DNA from: Calonectria ilicicola
Taxonomy: Eukaryota > Ascomycota > Sordariomycetes > Hypocreales > Nectriaceae
Reading direction: 5' to 3'
Assembly (NCBI GenBank): GCA_020809705.1
Contig: CP085825.1
Span: 6,200,001 to 6,264,000 of the forward strand
DNA length: 64,000 nt
Part shown: positions 11,749 through 22,315 of the stretch, piece after piece
How the letters are laid out: each line of letters opens with the position of its first letter
Position numbering within the stretch: position 1 is the stretch's first letter
Translations under genes and position numbers: made by a program
The notes under the pieces: model-generated
Told to the model about the DNA's origin: nothing
Seen by the model: only the letters and a program-made list of their open reading frames with translations
Database searches by the model: none

Positions 11749-13155
11749 ATGAGAATGAGTGAGAGAGTCCAGTCCCTCTTCTCTCTATCGCGAGCCCCAT
11801 TGCGGCTTTGTTGAAAAGAGAAGCTCAATTGTGGAGGCGTAAAATGCAACTGTACTCCAGAAAGCACCGCCGGGGGTCCTGCCCCATCCACATCCACATC
11901 CACATTAAGCCGGTAGCTCCCACGCCATTCCATAACACCCAATTTGCCTAGGACAAGCATCGGACCTAGAAAAATGCACGGGTGCGTGTGTGATGACGAT
12001 GATTATGATGGGCAGGGCGGTTTTGGGGCCACCCGCTTCGTCGTCATGTCCCGCCTGGCGAGGATCCCTGGGAGAAAAGATTCCCATTTCCGGTTCTAGA
12101 ACCATACAGGATGTAAGACATGACTGAGACTATGCTCCCAAGGTCCCGGGATTCGAGATGTGCTTTCTGACCAACCGCATACTGTGCCCTGGCAGTGCGG
12201 GCGGCGAACATTTGCATGCCTAGTTGGTTGTGAATATGCATTCTGCCCCCATCTCACTTCACAGCCCACTTTCCGCGGTGCACAAAACCGGGGGAGGAAG
12301 CTTGGGTCGCAAGTTGCAATGAGAGAACTGCAGCCGGGGGTGCAAAAAGAGGAGCCCTTGCTCGGCTTTTTGGGGCAAGAAGGTAGGACACAAGAAAGGC
12401 GCGCGAGGCCCGGTCCGGGGCCGACTACCTACAGCAGGGTCCCTTGTGATGGAGTACTCGTCCACTTCAAACAAGAATCCCCTCTACCAGGACCAGTCGG
12501 GGTTAAAAGCCGAAATACCCGCTAACGAGGCCGGTTTTTTTTTCCTCCCCAGCATGTGTGCGTGCGATTGATGCTCTAAGGTAACGGTACAAGACACCGT
12601 CAGGGCGTGCGCTTGTGTGAGGGTGCGGTACGTGCAGGACAGAGCAGATGGTTACGAATGGTTCTCATGTTTTGCTGCTTTCAGCCCTACCTACATAATA
12701 CGTGTACCTGCCGTCAGCCGCCCCGCCAGCTCGTTTTAGACTGACAGCTTAGGCGACTCCGATTTGGAAAAAAGCATCGCTCTCTTGCTCCCTCTCCTTT
12801 TCCTCTTCCCTGCTTACACGAGCCGAGCCTCCTTGCTGCCCCCCTATCCCGGTCTTGTCTTGATCCTCTCTTGATAGGCAAACTCAATTTTATCTTATTT
12901 ATACTCGGATCCTTTTCTCCTCTTTCTTTTTCCACAACGCCCCTCCCGTTGGTTCATTGGAGCCCCATCCATCCCAGAGGTGCCATCAACACTCCACTTC
13001 CTTGCACTCCCTTTGCCTTGTCAAACTATAAACTCTTGCCGGCCACAAGGAAAAGCAGCTTTTTACTACTTGATACACCATTGGCTCAACCTTCCTGCAT
13101 CAGCCAAGCATTCTCAATCCAACCTCGAAGGAACGGGAACCAACTATCTCGCATA

Positions 13156-13353
13156 ATGGCTCGCTCCCACTGCTGCGTGACCTGCAACGGGCACGCCTCT
13201 ACCTCTACCAACTCCAAAACGACTCGGGACCGGTCAGCACTTGTCAATTACGCAAATGGACTCTGCGAACACAATGCTATACACAATTGCTTCAATCCGG
13301 CACAGCCGAACGACAGCCTCTGCAAAATGTGTGCTATTGGGCAGTGTCCTTGA
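13156..13353 (+). CDS. Candidate 65-residue cysteine-containing protein
   Basis: An ORF of 66 codons follows a roughly 370-nt pyrimidine-rich leader typical of an active fungal promoter. The product begins MARSHCCVTCNG and has a second cluster ending CKMCAIGQC. In total there are eight cysteines: CCxxC near the N-terminus, two single cysteines in the middle, then CxxC and a final C. Paired CxxC-type motifs suggest a small zinc-binding fold rather than a secreted protein, since there is no signal peptide. The frame continues upstream, in phase, to an ATG at 12871, but that extension is low-complexity and looks like leader. I recognise no family. Its isolation in a gene desert leaves the alternative that it is a uORF or chance ORF. 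Confidence 0.45.
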   Translation: MARSHCCVTCNGHASTSTNSKTTRDRSALVNYANGLCEHNAIHNCFNPAQPNDSLCKMCAIGQCP

Positions 13354-15737
13354 GTCATTCACCACCTACTACCCCTTTCCTCGGATCAAGAGTATGGAAA
13401 TCATGACTCCAGCAGGACATCCAAAACATCAAAGCACCAAAAAAAAAATTTAGCTCTTGGAAACTTGATGTCATCTCGAACATCAGAGCGTGGACATCCT
13501 ACCCCCAGATTCATGTTTCAGGCCCACCACGGAACCGGGTCGTCAGCAGTCGAAACACCAAAAATCGGGTAAGTCCGACAAGAGGGCGGCTTGCCGGGGC
13601 GGGAACTACGACTACGGACCGAGACGAGGAGGCGAAGCAAGGACTGTGGTAATTACCGGCCTAGGCCCAAGCCGAGCAGGTCATGGATGTGGGGAGGTGG
13701 AGAGGGTCAATGTATCGTGGGACTGGAACTGGCGCTTTTGGCAACGGCTGACTTTCACCAAATCGGATTTTTATGGGGAGCATACACAACGGGACAGGGA
13801 TATTTCTTTGCATTTTTTTTTGGGTGGATTTTTTCTTTTCTTTTTCTTGGGTTTGGGTTTTAGCATAGGCGAATCCTATCAACTAGCTCTCAGTTGATGA
13901 CAGTTCGAGCGCATTGTTGGCTTGCGCTGGGTAAGACAGAATGAGCATGACGGAACGGCCGAAAAGGACATGGACAGCTAAACAAAGACAGAGGCGTGCA
14001 CGCACATGCGCACGTACAAAAGGGATTCAGGAAAAAGAAACGAGAGACGGAAGAGCAAAACAAGTGATGGCATCAAGAGACTAGAGAGGCAACAGCAACA
14101 AAGTTCTACCTTGCTGAAGCACAAAGTGGAGGGAGGGTCTCCGTAATGAGCGGCGGGCTTGACGAAAATGTAAGATCCACTTGCACTCCTACGCTGAAGA
14201 TAAAAATAGGAAATGACAACTGCAAAATTAATTAGAGGGGATAAAAGTTCACAGATTGATTTTTTTTTAATTTTTTTTTCTTTTAATTTTTGGGGGTCTT
14301 GCGGAAATGTGGTGAGAGGGTTCGAGTTTGCCGATTACTACTATACTGAGCCTCCGAGGCCGATTTACATACAGGGCTGAGCCGGGGAGTGTAAGCTGAT
14401 TGATACATGCAGGTCTTTGACCAGCAGAGTGGCTAGACCTACCTAGGCAGACACAAACAGGTGGTAGTAGTTTTCTCCCTCAAGCGAAAAGGCTAACGTG
14501 TGCGCCACCCTTCGGACATTTGTGCATGGATCGCGACGATCAGGTTCTAGGACCACCCACAGTCCAATGCGTAATGAACAGTGACCCATGGTGGAGGCCC
14601 TTGCGCGTTATGGATCATCATAGTTTTGCTCGTGATAGAGTGATTCAGAAAAGGGAAAGAAAAAAGAAAGCAAGCAAGGGAAAGGCAAAACACGCCGTCA
14701 TAGCGCCTGTGCCGTGCTATGTTGCGACTCTATTGCTGCTGCTATCAAGCTCGCCACCCACTAACTCTACGGCTCGTTGCGCGCGCATGCGCTCGGGTCC
14801 TCGATTCGTCGCTGGCCTCGGTTTCATTCCGCAGCCAAAGACATCCTGTTCCAGATGTCATGACTTGCTGTCTATTCGGCGCAAGGATGTTGACCACGAG
14901 GTCTCATGAGATGACTGCTATATCATATTATTACATGACGAGTAAGTCTCTACGCACCGCTTCATGCACCGCTTCTCGCACCTCCTCCCTGCCCATGGGC
15001 CGCCGAGACCCGAGCCCAGCTAGGACTTGCAGTTGGTTGAAACAGGCAAGTCACGGCTCAGGGCTGACCCAGCGCTTTCCTGATCGTCGTCGTCGTCGTC
15101 GTCGTCTTGGTCTTGGGTTGATTTTCTGACTTCCCACGACAACCTGGCTGCTGACGCGGACGCTAAATGGGTCCCTGTAGCAGCAGAGTGGTTCTCATTC
15201 TTCCCCCCTCCCCGTCCAAGGGAGCTAGCGGCTCGGCGGGAGAAATTCGGGAGGTGGGAGAGGAGTGTGATATGACTATTAAACTCTAACGATTAAACGG
15301 GACAGCACTGGCTGGCTATGCGTCTCAGTCCCCATGGATAAAGGTACAGGGAAGAGACGGTGCGGGCACTGACGATCCCATTGGCCAGGCCCAAAATGCC
15401 TTTGACTGGCCCCGCACAACAAAATACTGATACATGGCGCGAATGTAGAGTACCTAAAAGAGATGGGAACATGATTACAGCACATGCTTATGACATACCG
15501 TAGCTAGATCGGCCGCCATCTCGATGGGATATGTACTATTGTGTTGGCCCGTCGAGACCAGCTAAAAACGAGTACACCATTGTGGCCCAGCTAGCCCATT
15601 TCAACCGTCAAACTGCCCATAACGGAAGGTCAGCAGCCGACCCAGACTTCATGATGATCTCATGGCGCGGGAAGGAGGGGGGGGAGGGGAATAAGTGGAA
15701 GGAAGGAGGCGAGGCAGAACAGGCAAACAATGACACC

Positions 15738-15785
15738 CACCACACACACCACACACCACACACAAACACAGACGCACACACACGT
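15738..15785 (+). repeat. CACA/CCACA simple repeat
   Basis: A purine-poor run of CA and CCACA units gives the His/Thr-rich segments of the ORFs that cross it. It is non-coding simple sequence. Confidence 0.8.
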
Positions 15786-16000
15786 GCAGGGCAAACTACA
15801 TGTATACTTCTCCCACACTACTACCTACCTTCTCAAAGCAGGGAAGAAAAAGATGCAGCTCATCATCCCGCTCATCCGCATTGCAACTACCCAGCAACGT
15901 TTCAATTCTCACGAACCAATCTACAAAAACCCTCCTCCTCCACCACCAACAACAAGAAAATAAAACGGCCCGACAAGTTGGTAGCAAGGGAGCAACGCAA

Positions 16001-16022
16001 AGTGAGAGAGAGAGAGAGAGAG
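16001..16022 (+). repeat. (GA)n dinucleotide repeat
   Basis: An uninterrupted run of about eleven GA units lies in intergenic DNA, about 250 bases from the CACA repeat. Confidence 0.85.
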
Positions 16023-17178
16023 AGGAGGGGCGGGGAGAAGGAGGATATTGCGTGGCTCTCGTGACAGAGGCTACTAGAAAACTTGTTGATCTTATTGCAT
16101 CGCAGGTGGCAAAATTTTGGGGGAGCGAAAAAAACGACCAAGAGAAAACAGTGAGTGCCCTAAGTGAGCGGGACACCGTCAACGACCAGGGGATGGATTG
16201 GAGGGTGAGGAGCGAGGAGGCGAGGTGCTTGAGACAGCACCAGATTGGTAGCTACAAAGGTCGGTTCGCTGCATGGAACTGCACAAGCTACATGACATGA
16301 TGCATGCGTTGGTCTCGTGAGTCGGAAGAAAATGACAGACGGTGGTGGGAACGGAGCCCCCAATCCCCGTACATGTCGGTTACGAAGATGCAGAGCGAGC
16401 GAGCGAGTGCGAGGGAGAGAAAAAAACAGAAAAATGCAGGCATTTACAAATAAATGCATGAAGGGGAGGGGTGCATGCAATGCAATGGAGACGACAATGA
16501 GGTCACCATACGACGCAATCGATCTTCCCCACCGCCTCGGATATTCGCTATATCCAGGTTGTGCGTCTGTGTTGTGGAATCGCCATCGTAAAAGCCCATA
16601 GGCGCCAGCAAGGGTTGGTACCCAGGGCGAACCTGTGGCGACTGAACCAACGAGCCGGTGACGGACGGAGGCGAGGCTCTCGGCCGACCCAACTACCTTG
16701 CGTACGTGTGCTGACAATCTTTTTTTCTCTTTCACGTGAAACATGCAGTGTGTACTTGAGGCAAGACAAGTCAAATTTCATCAAATACAGCAAGGGACAA
16801 ATTACATAAAAGTCACATTTTTAAGTCACATTGAAATGGGGCACGCGAGGTAGAGTAAAATTTGTACCAGTTAAACATTTACTAGGTATCTTCCCAGAAC
16901 AACGGCAACTGTACGGCCATACATTACATGTCGCCTCCGAAAACTCCACGCGGGTATAGTGCGCCAGCTCCAATGACCTGCAAGGGATCAGGTGCTCCAA
17001 AGGTAGCCTTAAGGGTTGAGAAGAAAGCGCTTTTGAATCTCGCTCCAAGACAAGACCCGCCCCATCAAAGTGATCCACAAACGACCATCCCCAAAAGAAT
17101 CAAAAAAAGAAGATATTCACAGGTGAAAATCAAGAAGTTTAGAATAAATCAGACGTCATCCAAATGCGGTTCAGCTGT

Positions 17179-17715
17179 TTAGAAGAGAGCAGCGACGGCA
17201 GCGAGAACGGCGGCACCAACGAAGCCAGACTGAGCAGTGAGGCCGTGGGCAGCACCGGTAACAGCGGTGGGGGTGGTAGGAGAGTTCTCACCGCCACCGT
17301 AGGCAGTGGTGGTACCAGGGACGCCGTAGACAGGGGCGGTGGAGACGCCAGCGGCGGGAGTGGTGTAGGTGTGGACAACAGCAGTAGGTCCGTAGGTGGT
17401 GGTGGTGGTGTTGCCGGCGGGGTAGAAGGTGGACTTGGGGGGAGCAGGAGCAGGAGGAGTGTAGACGCTGGTGGTAGTGTTGACAACGGGAGGCAGCGAG
17501 GTGCTGACAGCAGCGTAGGGGGTGGTGGTGACAACGACCTCGGTAGAGGTGGTGGTGCGGTAAGGGCAGTTGGAGACGGTCTCAGGGCACTGAGTGAGGG
17601 TGATGACATGGGTGGTGGTCTGGGTCAGAGTGGTGGTAGACTCATCAGAACCATAGCCAGGGACAACAGCGGCAACGGCGACCGAAGCGCCAGCGAGGAG
17701 AGCGGTGAAACGCAT
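17179..17715 (-). CDS. Thr/Ser/Pro-rich cell wall protein, probably GPI-anchored
   Basis: A single exon encodes 178 residues. A signal peptide (MRFTALLAGASVAVAAV) comes first. The body is dense in Thr, Pro, Val and Tyr, with repeated TTT clusters (STTTLTQTTT, NTTTTTYGPT) that fit heavy O-mannosylation, and two cysteines (TQCPETVSNCPYRTTT). The end is a hydrophobic tail (FVGAAVLAAVAALF) after small residues, as expected for GPI attachment. Similar abundant wall proteins in Sordariomycetes are annotated as clock-controlled or GPI-anchored proteins, but I cannot assign an orthologue. It is flanked by unusually long intergenic DNA on both sides, 9.4 kb downstream and 3.4 kb upstream. The complementary strand also has a long Gly-rich ORF, a reflection of the repetitive codons. 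Confidence 0.8.
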   Translation of the reverse strand: MRFTALLAGASVAVAAVVPGYGSDESTTTLTQTTTHVITLTQCPETVSNCPYRTTTSTEVVVTTTPYAAVSTSLPPVVNTTTSVYTPPAPAPPKSTFYPAGNTTTTTYGPTAVVHTYTTPAAGVSTAPVYGVPGTTTAYGGGENSPTTPTAVTGAAHGLTAQSGFVGAAVLAAVAALF

Positions 17716-20700
17716 TTTGAAGTTTGTCGTTAGACGGATTGACGTTTGTGAGAGAATGGAGTGTTTTGGCTCGAAGAGACCGAAAAGCGAGTTGTGGAAA
17801 GTAAAGAGAGTAAGGTGCTAAAAGCACAAGTTGTTTGGTCAAGGAATGACTGTGAACGTCGTCGTCAAGACAGAGATGCAAGGTTGAAAGAACAAGAGGG
17901 AACGGGGAAACAAGAGGCGGATTCGCGCGGGACTTGTAGTTTTCGAAAGACGCGGGAAATCTCTGTCGGTGCCCGGTGCGCTGTCACCAGTCACCTCACC
18001 AGCCCTGGCCCGTTGGGTGATGGCCCAGTGGAAGCTAGCCCGGTAATGGAGCGAGTGCCTGGTACCTTGCATCCACCAAAACCGTTGTGATTGGGTCCAT
18101 GGCAGGCCGTGGGCCAGTCCAGGATCGGGGGCCGCACCACAGCTGCAACGCTGAGTGGTTTGTTCCTGGATAACACTAGGGCCCCCTGGTCAATGGTTTT
18201 CTGATGCCCCTGGGCCGCTCCCTGTACCTACGCGTTGCCTCGACGAGTCGAGCTCCTCGGGGCCAATCACGGCCTGCCCCGACTGGCCACGGCCACGTTT
18301 CGCTGGGTCCTCCCGGTCGTTTTGGCCTCTCATTGTGCCCGGTGAGGAGCCGGCGCGAAATACCAAATTTTAGCCCGTCCCCTCTTTTGCGCGGTTTGCG
18401 AGATTGGGTGGCGGGATCCACCAGCATTTCCTAGCGACAGTGAGTCAATCGCCATGCAGCTTGCTTCGGTACACCACGTCTGACCTGACACGGCTCTTAA
18501 TTGGATCGACATGCATTAGGAAGAGAAATCGGAAGAAGAAAATTTTGGAAATTAGGCCTTGACCTTGTGTGACTTCACACAAGCCACACAGCCGACTTGG
18601 ATGGCGACATCAGAAGCTTCTCTTGACCCATAGACCAGGGGCGACTCTGACAATCTCCGTTGTCCCCATTGTCCAGCTAGGATCATGCTATCTAAGCGCA
18701 CCGCAGTCCGCTATGCCAACCGTGCTTGTCATGATTCTGAAACGCGCGGCCAGGTGGTTTGTTTTTGGGGGGTGGTAGGATTGCAATTACCCTCGACGCA
18801 AGAGCTTAAACGAAATTCGGAGCAGCATGCGCACGGAATAGAAACCCTGAGGGAGGGTGTCCTACGCCGGCGGTCAGGAAAAAAAAAAAACGCACTCGCG
18901 TTGCTTGACCACAAGCTGGCAGCCGCGTCCAGCAACGGGCCCAATCGCATTCCCCTGGGAGTAGAACGCCACAAGCGTTATGGCCACTCGGCCGATCTTG
19001 AGTGCGCCGCCCAAGAGAAAAGCGTTTGTGTCGGCCCCTGAGTGGAGGGAAAGGGGGGCTTAGAACGCCTCGTTGAATTCCAGCATGGGTCTCAAATCTG
19101 CCTTCACGAAAAGTGCTTAGCGGCAATCGACAGGAAAAAAAAACCGCCACGACTCGCGAAGATACAATGAGCATGGGGGAGCATGACGACGCAACTCCGA
19201 TTAACGTATGCGAAATGAGGCGGCAAATAAGAATGACAGGGGCTCTGATTATGGAGTCATTAGCATAAGCTCGCGAGATGTTCCCCGGAAATCAATGTTG
19301 AACAGCAGAGATGAAAGCTGTGGAGCAGGAGGGGGCCAAGCAAGAGCAGCAGTGAGCGCGCGACCGTGGCACGGGGTAGCCCGGCGGCAGTCCGGAGCTG
19401 TTTCCAGATAGTTTCCTAGGTTGGCAGTCCTCGAGCCTTGTTTTGGTGTCCGTTGCTTTGGGTAAGGGAAATTGACCCTTCTTGGCGAAGAGGTCTCGAA
19501 GGTCTAGGTCCTTAGGTCAGACCCTGTGTCGGTGCTATCAGTTCGGACGATGGCGGGTTCGAGAGAGCAGTGGGCCGCTGTCTCGGGCCAACACTGATAA
19601 TAGAATGTTACCGTGCTTGTTCAGGGAAATGAAGGACAGAGTCAAAGAGTTGCATTGCGTTGGACGGTTTGGCTGACCCAAACAAGTGAGGGAACGAGAA
19701 GGGAACGAAGAGAGGTGGAGGAAGGAAAGAAAGAACGGGAGTGTGAATGGAAGAATTCATGGGGAGAAATACGGGAGGGAAAAGGTCAGTATTAGAACCA
19801 ACTACCAACTATCAACGCGAAGGCAGTGCAGTGGCACCTTTCCTTCCTTTACGTCGCCCATCCAGGACAGTTCACGGCGGAGGACCAACGAGAGGATGCG
19901 AACAGCATCTTAGGATTGCGTGGCAGCGGGGCAGTCAAGACACGATGCAGGTCCATGGAGCATTTGACTCGTCGATGGGCAAAGCTTGACCACACGGATG
20001 CAAATGGTGAAACACTACGGAGCACACACGAAGAGACGGATAGATCAAAGCATGACAAGCTTGAAACGAGCCAGGGTCGGTCGGTCTTGGAAGAAACAAG
20101 AAACAAGCCATGATCCTCATTTTCCCCCCACGTTGATGATTTTCTTCTTTTTCTTATTCTTTTTCCTTTTTCTAAAATTATTTTTTGCCTCTGATTTTTT
20201 TCTGGGTCATGTTGACGATGACCGATTTGCGATGCCGATCAAAGAAGCACGCACTATTTTTTGGGGGGTCTTCAATGATGTGCTTGGTCATCCTGATCGG
20301 GGTGGTGTTTCATGATGTCCTCCGCAAACCTTCACCTCCAACCGTGTGACATGTGCCCACAACATTGCGAATCGGAACGCAGTCATACGCGTCTTGACCC
20401 CTAACGGTGGCAAGAAGTCAATTGGTCATCATGGCCCAATTGCCGTGTGTGGTCCGGTTTCCATAACTAACAGATGCTGCTCCTACTCCTATGCCGCGTG
20501 CATGTCTTACACCAGAACAACCAATGCCCCACGGCCCTGCTTCGTCATTGCTGGAAGCCCGCGAATCGGCCGCTGTAATTGACATGTCCCTCGCCCAATG
20601 CCACGCCCAAAGCTATGCTGTGCACTGAAGACGGAGCACTGGACACTTGTCATTCAGTAGGGGAAGCTCCGGAGCATACAGCTGCCCCGCCCCCGCATCA

Positions 20701-21081
20701 TGCCTCCTTTTCGCCTCAGCCATTGTGCTGAGCTTAGAATGGAGTCCTCAGGTACAGAGTACTGTCCACAGCTTTGTTACCAACCTCGTCTCAGGCGCTC
20801 ATTCAGGAGGCAACCTGCCACAAACGCCAACCCACCTCCTTAAAACACCAACAAATACGATTCATTCCAACACGGACGCCAACGCTCCTTTCTCCCTTCC
20901 ATTCTAATCAAATCATCCAAGCGGTGCAATCTGTCTTCCTCTAAAACGTAACCTTCACGTCATCAACTACTACGGTACCTGGTGATCCTGACACCCTAAT
21001 AATACATCATCCATCAACTCCATTTGCCTCCAATCGCCCACCACACACACCCTCACTCATATATCGCGCCCATTTGCAGCC
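17716..21081. other. 3.4-kb divergent intergenic region
   Basis: This separates the minus-strand wall protein from the plus-strand SH3BGR-like gene. No gene is supported; ORFs are short and without features. A-runs near 18880-18890 and 19134-19143 and T-runs at 20145-20205 are the only simple sequence. The last 250 bases (20830-21080) are C/A-rich, as expected of the leader of the gene at 21082. Confidence 0.45.
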
Positions 21082-22089
21082 ATGACGACTTACTCGACCG
21101 ACCCCGCCCTCTACATCTTCACCTCGCTCACTGCCGGCTCCTCTCACATTGTGACGGCCACGTCGCGCCTCGAGACTATTCTGCGCGCCAACCGCGTTCC
21201 CTTCAAGGCCGTCGACATTGCCACCGATGAGAAAGCCCGCATGCTCTGGGGCCGCAGGGCCGGCAAGGACGAGAGCGGTCGCGTGAGAAAACTACCTGGT
21301 CTGGTACAGGAGGGCTTGGTCCTTGGTGTATGTTACCTTTTCCCCATTTTCTTTACACGCTTCCCAGCTAGGAGCTCTCCCACCCCCTTTGCGAGCTAGG
21401 TACTGACCACTGCATTCCAGGATCTTGTCGAGATCGAGGATTGGAACGAATATGGCGAGCTCAAGATGCACGTCAAGATCTACCAAGACGAATTCACCAT
21501 CCCTTCCATCAACGACAAGCTTCCCGAGCCCCTTTTAAAGCGACCCGTAACTGGTTCCGCTCCTCCCGCTGCCAGCGCATCATCATCATCAACCACTGCG
21601 GCTAAATCCACACCCGCACCTCCGGCCCCTCCACTGCCTCAGGCAAAGACCCCAGCGGCCGCCGCCACCAAGCCCAAGACCGAGACCAAGAAGGAGCCAG
21701 AGCAAAAGACGCTTCCCGTCCGCTCTGTCGCCGAGGATGCAGCGCAGAAGGCTAAGGAGCTTCGCCTGAAGAGTCTACGGGAAAAGGTACACGGCAAGGA
21801 CGGCGCCAAGAGTAAGGAGGCAGCTGAGAAGAAGGACGACGAGAAGCCTAAGGCCGCAACAAAGGCCGAGCCGACCAAAGACGAGGATGACGATGATGAT
21901 GACAGCGAGGAGGAGGAGAGTGAGGAGGAGAGCGAAGAGGAAGATGACGATGATGACGACGATGATGACAGCGACGACGACAGCGATGAGGAAGAAGAAA
22001 CAACCAAGAAACCAGCCGCAACAACCACTGCTGCCAAATCAACAGAAGCAGCCAAGCCTAAGGCAGATGATGCCAAGGAAAAGAAATAA
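21082..22089 (+). CDS. SH3BGR-like thioredoxin-fold protein with acidic tail
   Basis: Two exons (21082-21327 and 21421-22089) join at phase 0 into 304 residues. Residues 8-100 match the SH3-domain-binding glutamate-rich (glutaredoxin-like) family: LYIFTSLTAGS at the first strand, LRANRVPFKAVDIATD, then KLPGLVQEG with the cis-Pro expected of a thioredoxin fold. The CxxC active site is absent, as is usual in this family, so no redox activity is expected. Residues 115-230 are Ala/Pro/Lys-rich. Residues 235-276 are almost entirely Asp, Glu and Ser, and the protein ends with a Lys-rich segment. The acidic tail suggests binding to a basic partner such as a histone or ribosomal protein; that is inference. 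Confidence 0.8.
21880..22005 (+). repeat. GAN-rich coding repeat (acidic tail)
   Basis: A run of GAT, GAC and GAG codons inside the SH3BGR-like gene encodes the poly-acidic segment. The reverse strand shows Ser-rich and His-rich shadow ORFs caused by it. Confidence 0.8.
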
Positions 22090-22315
22090 GTGTCAAATGG
22101 CACCAAGCGATCCAATTGTCTTTTAATTATCTGTGCCAACACGCAGAAGTTGATAATATCTTGTACATAGCCCAACAACCCAAGCTGCTGGTAGGTATCC
22201 CGTATTCGGGAGTATAGGCAACATGGCCGTCTAAAATAAAATCTCCCCTCCACTTAATATAATCTTTGATACAACCACTATACATTCCCAACATATATAT
22301 GTCCGTCTTCCCTTC

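Larger units (their letters stand above)
7730..13155. other. 5.4-kb gene desert, left half
   Basis: No gene can be supported. Contents are short overlapping ORFs of biased composition and simple sequence: (TTC)n at about 9235-9270, a CCCAAG-type run at about 10285-10325, and T-tracts at 11695-11748. The stretch 12770-13140 is strongly pyrimidine-rich and looks like promoter plus leader for the small ORF at 13156. The rest could hold non-coding transcripts or regulatory DNA for distant genes, but nothing in the sequence proves this. Confidence 0.45.
13354..17178. other. 3.8-kb gene desert, right half
   Basis: No supported gene. It contains T/A-rich tracts (13815-13855, 14260-14295), a (GTC)n run (about 15087-15106), a CACA-rich stretch (15738-15785) and a (GA)n run (16001-16022). 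The last 400 bases are the 3' flank of the minus-strand wall protein. Long ORFs at 15531-16064 and 16160-16774 overlap these repeats or one another and resemble nothing known to me. Confidence 0.45.

Noticed and set aside
15531..16064. Plus-strand 177-codon ORF
   Set aside because: Much of its length is the CACA and GA simple repeats translated as His/Thr and Arg/Glu.
16160..16774. Minus-strand 204-codon ORF in the desert
   Set aside because: Composition is erratic, several other ORFs overlap it on both strands, and no domain or signal peptide is present. Kept out, though an unusual gene cannot be excluded.
17164..17733. Plus-strand 189-codon Gly/Ser-rich ORF
   Set aside because: It is the antisense of the Thr/Pro-rich wall protein. 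The minus strand has the signal peptide and GPI-type tail; the plus product has no such features.
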